Source: Verpa conica (taxonomy: Eukaryota; Ascomycota; Pezizomycetes; Pezizales; Morchellaceae). Taken from it: a DNA stretch of 64,000 nt. Every line of letters starts with the position of its first letter. Within the stretch, counting starts at the first letter, position 1. The stretch is taken from contig JAUFSD010000008.1 of the NCBI GenBank assembly GCA_033030425.1, positions 620,001-684,000 on the forward strand. Reading direction: 5' to 3'. A model generated the notes under the pieces. The model was given only the letters and a program-made list of their open reading frames with translations. It searched no databases and was not told where the DNA came from. Below, in pieces: positions 58,479 through 64,000 of this stretch. Made by a program: the position numbers and the translations under genes.

Positions 58479-59209
58479 TTGGGGCGCAGTTTCTGTGCGA
58501 AGATGCGTTGTTGAAAGTGGCTTAGCGCTGTAATGCGAACCTGATTTGTGGATTATCCACGATACACTTCAATTACTACAAACATTCCTATCGTACGATT
58601 GAGAGGTCAATTTTCACTTTAACGCCTCAATTTCCCCCCCTTTCACTTTCAATTTCTTCTCTCATACTTTTTTACTTACACGGACATTAAATTGGGCTCT
58701 TTCCGACTATTCTCAAGTCATTTGGCTCTCATTCCGTCCGGAGATCAAGCTCACACAGCCTAGTGCTCGAATTCTCTTTTTATCTAGTTTTATTTCCAAG
58801 ATGAATAGTTTCGATCAATTTGCTTTTCTGTGTACAATAAATATATTCTAGTTTAATCCGTTTGTTCATACTATCAAAATTTAGGCTTGGAGTTCGGATA
58901 AATGCCAAGGCGATCTTTTTGTTCCTGAAGGGGATTTTTCTGGCGTGACTCAGAGACTCGGGAGATCTACGCATTGTGGGTTACGTGTGGTTGGTTGATA
59001 TTAATTTAATCCAAGCGGTGATGACATACATCATTGGGACATCATAAAACGTCACTATTATCATAGACTACAAAATCCTAATTTATATATAAGAGAAATT
59101 TTCCTCTCTACAAATAAGCTATAGTTAATTATTACTACCGCCCTTATCGGTTAAATATAGCCAGCTGTACTTTTCTTATCAGAAACTCAAGATAACAATC
59201 AATTAATAT
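58479..59209. other. Spacer
   Basis: About 730 bases, AT-rich; nothing recognised apart from the presumed 3' flank of the Mrx7-like gene. Confidence 0.5.
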
Positions 59210-60850
59210 TTCAGGATAACTACCGTAATTATCACCGGTGCAACAGGTGTGTACGCCCCCCCCTCTCAAGCCAATAGCTTACATCACTAACAACACCTCT
59301 CTCTATTTCACATACAGGCACCAATGGTCTCGCCCTTCTCATGGCCATTTCCGCGGGCCTCAAGATCTAGACTCAGATTCACGCCGTTTCCCGGTCCCTT
59401 GATGTGGCCCTTCCAGAGAATTACCAGCACACACCCCTCGATCTCCTCGGGTGAGCAGAACAGATAGTAGTGGGGCTAAAAAACATGACCTGATCAATGA
59501 GCAGATCTATGTCTTCTTTGCTGCATATATGGAGAAGAGTAGCGAGGATGAGATGGCAGATGTCAATGGAAGGATGCTGAGGGATTTTCTTGAGGGCATT
59601 AAGGTTGCAGGGCTAGGGGGGTAATTGAAGAGGATTAAGTATTACGGGGTATTTTTTTTGTTTCTCCTACGCCACTCCTACGCCACTCCTACGCCCCTCC
59701 TTCTTTCCCTATCATAGTTGTTACTGGTGCTGATTTCAGGGAGATAGTCTAGTATAGTGCTATCAAAATTCCGTGTGAGGATGACCCAAGGGTTGATGGG
59801 GCGACGAGGCCACCAAGCTTTTATTATGCCCAGGAGGATATCCTTAGAGACATCAAGGTATAAGAACTGGATTAGATCATTGCCTAACTGAATGATATTA
59901 TAGGGTTTGCATATGTTATATATATGGTTCTAAATCTAGGCTAATAGAGTGAGTGATTTATTTTTACGTAGCTAGGTAACTATATGGATATTGCGTCGGC
60001 CATTGTAATATACGCAAGTATCCCGAAAGGGTTGGGACAGCCTTTATATTTTCCTGGAAACCAGCGTTTCTATACTGCTTTCGATAGTCATAGCCACTCC
60101 AAGCTTATTGCTGGTATGTACTAACTAGCGTTTATCATATCTCTTTGTGCTTTGTGCTTTGTGACTAGAGCTAATATCTTCCTCATATATAGAATTAGGG
60201 ATTTGAGCTGCTTTTAACAAAATATTTACAATGAACGCTTCTACATCTTCAACGGTGATCAGCCTAGCTGGCAGTACATGTGGCCCCATGTCACCAAATA
60301 TTTCAGCGCCCACATCCTGCCAAACAAATTCACTACCCCCACGCCTCTCCTCAAAAGATCAAAATTCCCTAAGAGCCTCCTCTTACAGCTCATACAGACA
60401 CCATGGGTCTTATTTATATCCTTACAGAGAACGAAATCGAGACCAGTCAATTTAGCGAAACAGACATAGAGGGATGAAGTCAAGATGCGTTCGAGAGGGC
60501 AACTTGGGCGTTTGCAAATTTTACACTAGGGAGGAAGTATGATGTGGTTGTTGGGTGTAACTTATTCTGATTGTGTAATTTTTTAGGGCGTGGGGGCTTT
60601 TTCTGACTCCGGCGACCGTATTTATTATGACCAATGCTAGCTAGAAACCTCGGCTGGACGGGTTATAAAAGTACTTGGGAGGTATGTCACACTGTATCCT
60701 TATTATGCGAGTTTGCGGATATGCGGGTAATTAAGCTGACGCAGAATTCCATTTTTAGGCATTTGAGGAGACTTTTATTGAGTTGGAACATGAGAAGATC
60801 ATTAGGCTCAGGCGATCCGATAAGAGCCAATACTATAAAAATTTGAATGA
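59210..60850 (+). pseudogene. Decayed PRISE-type (5-beta-POR-like) NAD(P)-dependent reductase
   Basis: Fragments of one atypical short-chain dehydrogenase occur in order on the plus strand. They are TVIITGATG (59228, nucleotide-binding loop), TNGLALLMAISAGLKI then an in-frame TAG then HAVSRSLD, IYVFFAAYMEKSSEDEMADV (59503), KIPCEDDPRVDG and PPSFYYAQEDILRDIK (59766), MDIASAIVIYASIPKGLGQP, FPGNQRFYTAFD (59980-60115), FNGDQPSWQYMWPHVTKYFS (60250), and LGWTGYKSTWE with AFEETFIELEHEKIIRL (60645-60810), the last two split by a still-normal intron. Frame changes and stops interrupt the chain, and a tandem 11-base repeat lies inside. Enough remains to name the family, whose fungal members act on small molecules. 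No intact copy is in the window. Confidence 0.8.
59664..59696 (+). repeat. Three tandem CTCCTACGCCA units
   Basis: Three 11-base units (the third ends CCC) lie inside the PRISE-type pseudogene, between the regions for the central sheet and the EDDPRV motif. Confidence 0.85.
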
Positions 60851-63800
60851 CTCGGGAATTTTCTTCACTAGTCCCTTCATAATTTATCACTCGAGTATTT
60901 TTGTGCTGAGGTAGAAATAATATTACCTCTAGCTTTGCAGAATGAATCATAACATCATATCCTGTATGGCTCGGTGCCTTGGTCATCTAAATAGAAGATA
61001 GCATGTTCGGTTTTGGGAATCTCAAGCCTCAGGTCAAGATTTAACCCTCTACTAGTTAGCACTACGCTAAAGGATGGCCTATTACAAAATTCCTAGAAGC
61101 TAAAATAATATCTTAAGACTATACTTTTTAGTATGTTCCTATACTACATACGGCTGTGGTAAAAATCTTGGGATGCGATCAAAAACCTAAGTCAGGATAA
61201 TTTCTTTTTTAATCTCGCATGCATGAGAATTCACCTAATCAAGGATACATTATTCAACAATATATCTACTCCCTTCATCCAAACTCCTATTCTTTCAAAT
61301 AAGATGTACGATATCACTCTTTTAAAAAATATCTCAGTTTGATGCATTGGGATGAATTATACAAGACCCATTAGACCTGTTATCCAGTTGACTGCCTGGT
61401 AGTAATCCCCATGATTACTACCTCGGTGGTATTCTACCATAAAAATAGGATTTACGGGTAGACCGTCCATTCAGGAATATCCGTATTCGAGGTTTGACTA
61501 AATCTTAACAGCATCAACATTTTGCTAAGCCACTAAACTGAGTGACAATTGATGGAGCTGCATACTTACAGGTGTTCTTGTACTTAGACTCACTAGCCAA
61601 GCCAATGCTCACTATTAAAAATTAACTACGAGAGAGATTGTACTAGTAGATCCTTAGGGAGGAATACGAGCTTTTTTGATGGCAATGGAATCCTATGCTT
61701 GGAATTCAAGGTGCATGTATCCCCATATACAAATACCAAGTCGACGTAGTTGGAACGAAAAAACGACCAGTCATATATTCAGTGATTCTCGATTGACGTT
61801 ATGGAGTAGGAGAGATTTCTTCGCTTCTATGTGAATCGCTTGGAAATATATCACTAAAGTATGCGCCCCAAAAGAAGAGAGTATCGAAGAGAGTTCGTAT
61901 TTTTATTTCGCGTAAAAACGGTGAGAAGTATGGAGGTTTTATCAATACATGTTAACAGTGCTGAGAAAAGCGGTTAGATGAATAAAACTATAGAAAATTA
62001 TGGGATGAATATGAATAGTAAGTGGCTAAATCTAGTCTAAAGGTCTCTTAACTACATGCTGTATGCGTATATTAGAGGGTGAAGGATTAGGGAGGAATAC
62101 CGTGACAGCATAAAGCCGAGTGATATATTGTGATCCGGTACTATCTAATCTATTTCTTGAGACCACGTAACAAGTTTTCTTGTGAGAAAAAAATTGCTAT
62201 TGAGGTCTGCTTTATGAATAAATTTAGTTTTCTCTTATTGTAGTATCACGAGTAGTTAATTAATACCTATATATACTTAGCTTTTAGTATATTCCTAGAG
62301 TTGGCAAATTTTTCCATCTAGATTACTATACCCCCACAGAAATATCAGATTAGAGGGGCCCAGAGTTATGGTGGTTGTTGTAGATGTATTAATGTTTTTA
62401 GATGGTAAGTAAGCAGTTTCGATTTAAAATTACGTTTGCTACTGAGTTGATAATATTAATATGAAGCTTACCGGCTTAGTACAGAAATAACGCCAAGGCC
62501 ATCTTTTATTGGCTCTCCCAACGACATCTCGCATATAGAGGGCTAGCATCTTTCCGAGAAGCATACTTTAGATAGCCCCCGATCCGGTGATAAAATCTAT
62601 AATTTAATTATCATCAAATACCACTTGATTGAATAGATTAGTGGGTGACTTACTTCCTCGATATCGTGGAGGACATACCTACTAAATATACTTATACTCA
62701 GTCAGATCTTCCCCTACACCACATATTTTTATCAAGGCTGAAGTATTCAGGAACATTGGAAAGTGAAATACAGCTACCACACAGACCTGTGACGCAACAA
62801 AATAAAACGAAAAGCAAAGCAAAACAAAGCGATGACAACAGCAGAAATATTGTGACTATTTAGATTCTTGGAATCCTTGAAAGAGTGCGGTAGAGCTACT
62901 CACTCATACCTTTGTTATCTATGTCTACAGTAGGAACGGGTTAGTAGACTAATAGGACATGACTCTATATATATAAGTAAGGTGTGTCCTAGTATAGGGG
63001 TCATAATCATTATCATTTTCATGATAAAACATCCGTGGTAATAACATCAGCTAAACCACATTTAAGTATGTACATGTTCGTCACTTTTTATAGCTCTATT
63101 TATATATCAGTTACCTATTTCTATATAAATATTATCCGCACTGCTTGATCCCTAGCTACGCAACTCACGTTGGAGGTAGCTATAGCTTGAAGTCAAAATC
63201 TACATATAGCACTAGAAAAGCCCACACGCACCTCTAGCTATTACATTCGTAGAAGAATTATCTATTTGAATTTTTGGAGAGATGTCTCAGAATCACTGGG
63301 TCCCTCGGTCTTATAAACCTCTTCTAAGATTTCCCCCCGTAGCTAATGATAATAATAATGATAATGATAGTGACTCTTGCTCGTATTCCTCCCAGTAGCT
63401 TCTCTGTTGGCTCTTGTACCCCTGTGACCACTCTAAGTATTAGTACAGTCGACTATGTATTTATGATTAATTAATTCACCAATTCGTCAGTACAATCGAT
63501 AATCACTGTTGACCAATGGCGGGGGGAGGTTTATGAAAGAGGAAAAGACTATGAAGAATAAGGAGGGATTTCTCCATGAGTGACTTTGACAACTTTCAAG
63601 TGAACCACTAGAAATAGCCTTTTTTAGGGAGAGAAGTATTAGCTGCAGATATGAAGGCCATGGTGTTTGAATTAATACTAAGAATGAGTATAAAAATAAC
63701 CCGACTCAAAATATATCAAACCAAAACCCTTAAGTTTAGGTTGTATATGCATATTGTGGGAGAAGTATATTGTGTTGAATGAATGAATAAACTAATCATA

Positions 63801-64000
63801 GATACATGAAGATTACATTGTGTTTGAAATAGAGATAGAACAAGAGTAGATTACGTACTTGATCCTTCAGAGTATTTGGTCTCCCAGGTCCCTGTTACCC
63901 CTAATTGACACTTGGATCCCCTCTCTACTACTAAGCTTACTTGTTATCATATACTAGAACATGTTGCTTTATGTATTTATGATTAATTCATTGGTACTAC
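60851..64000. other. AT-rich gene-free right end
   Basis: About 3.1 kb with no supportable gene. Contains a short GATAATAAT microsatellite near 63347-63371 and the phrase TGTATTTATGATTAATT twice (63454-63470 and about 63972-63988). The open frame at 62645-62863 has no family features. Confidence 0.5.
63347..63371. repeat. GAT/AAT trinucleotide microsatellite
   Basis: Imperfect ATG ATA ATA ATA ATG ATA ATG ATA units read directly from the sequence. Confidence 0.7.

Noticed and set aside
1..64000. CRISPR array or bacterial operon structure
   Set aside because: No regularly spaced direct repeats with unique spacers; introns and gene content are fungal.

Overview
The window is nuclear DNA of a filamentous ascomycete (Pezizomycotina). 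The evidence is short spliceosomal introns (about 47-133 nt, a few near 260-280) with GT-AG ends and CTAAC/CTGAC branch sites, plus a set of conserved fungal nuclear genes that are compactly spliced and separated by AT-rich DNA full of small repeats. The proportion of repeat-laden intergenic DNA would suit an early-diverging class such as Pezizomycetes or Orbiliomycetes, but that placement is a guess.

Layout. 1-5700 (-): POL2, catalytic subunit of DNA polymerase epsilon, cut by the left edge. 6915-7573 (+): COX20, cytochrome oxidase assembly. 8047-9206 (-): an unnamed acidic nuclear-type protein. 10621-14579 (-): karyopherin Kap121/Pse1. 15804-18141 (-): a four-CBS plus PB1 membrane-anchored protein (Mug70-like). 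19503-21223 (+): OTT_1508-type deaminase-fold protein. 21.2-24.2 kb: a repeat nest with miniature inverted-repeat elements and a small retroposed insert. 24195-25365 (-): UNC50/Gmh1 with a 4-nt internal exon. 25.4-31.6 kb: gene-free, with more miniature elements. 31617-36062 (+): a Sec7-PH Arf exchange factor (Syt1-like). 36.1-41.8 kb: a second repeat nest with a possible broken cysteine-rich secreted-protein gene. 41797-45305 (-): SPT7, SAGA scaffold. 47033-49245 (+): an APH/kinase-like protein lacking the usual catalytic aspartate. 50976-51743 (+): a VanZ-like membrane protein with a 5-nt first coding exon. 54042-55636 (-): a classical tyrosine phosphatase. 58177-58478 (+): a small protein resembling mitochondrial Mrx7. 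59.2-60.9 kb: a decayed PRISE-type reductase. 60.9-64 kb: no gene recognised.

The genes do not form a pathway. They are mostly single-copy housekeeping functions (replication, nuclear import, chromatin, Golgi traffic, respiratory chain assembly) lying as islands between repeat-rich spacers, with a few fast-evolving accessory genes (deaminase-fold, APH-like, PRISE pseudogene, Cys-rich remnant) at island edges. All exon models were assembled by eye from splice signals and reading-frame continuity. For each multi-exon gene the spliced length is a multiple of three, and for the recognised families it matches the expected protein size. No transcript data were available.
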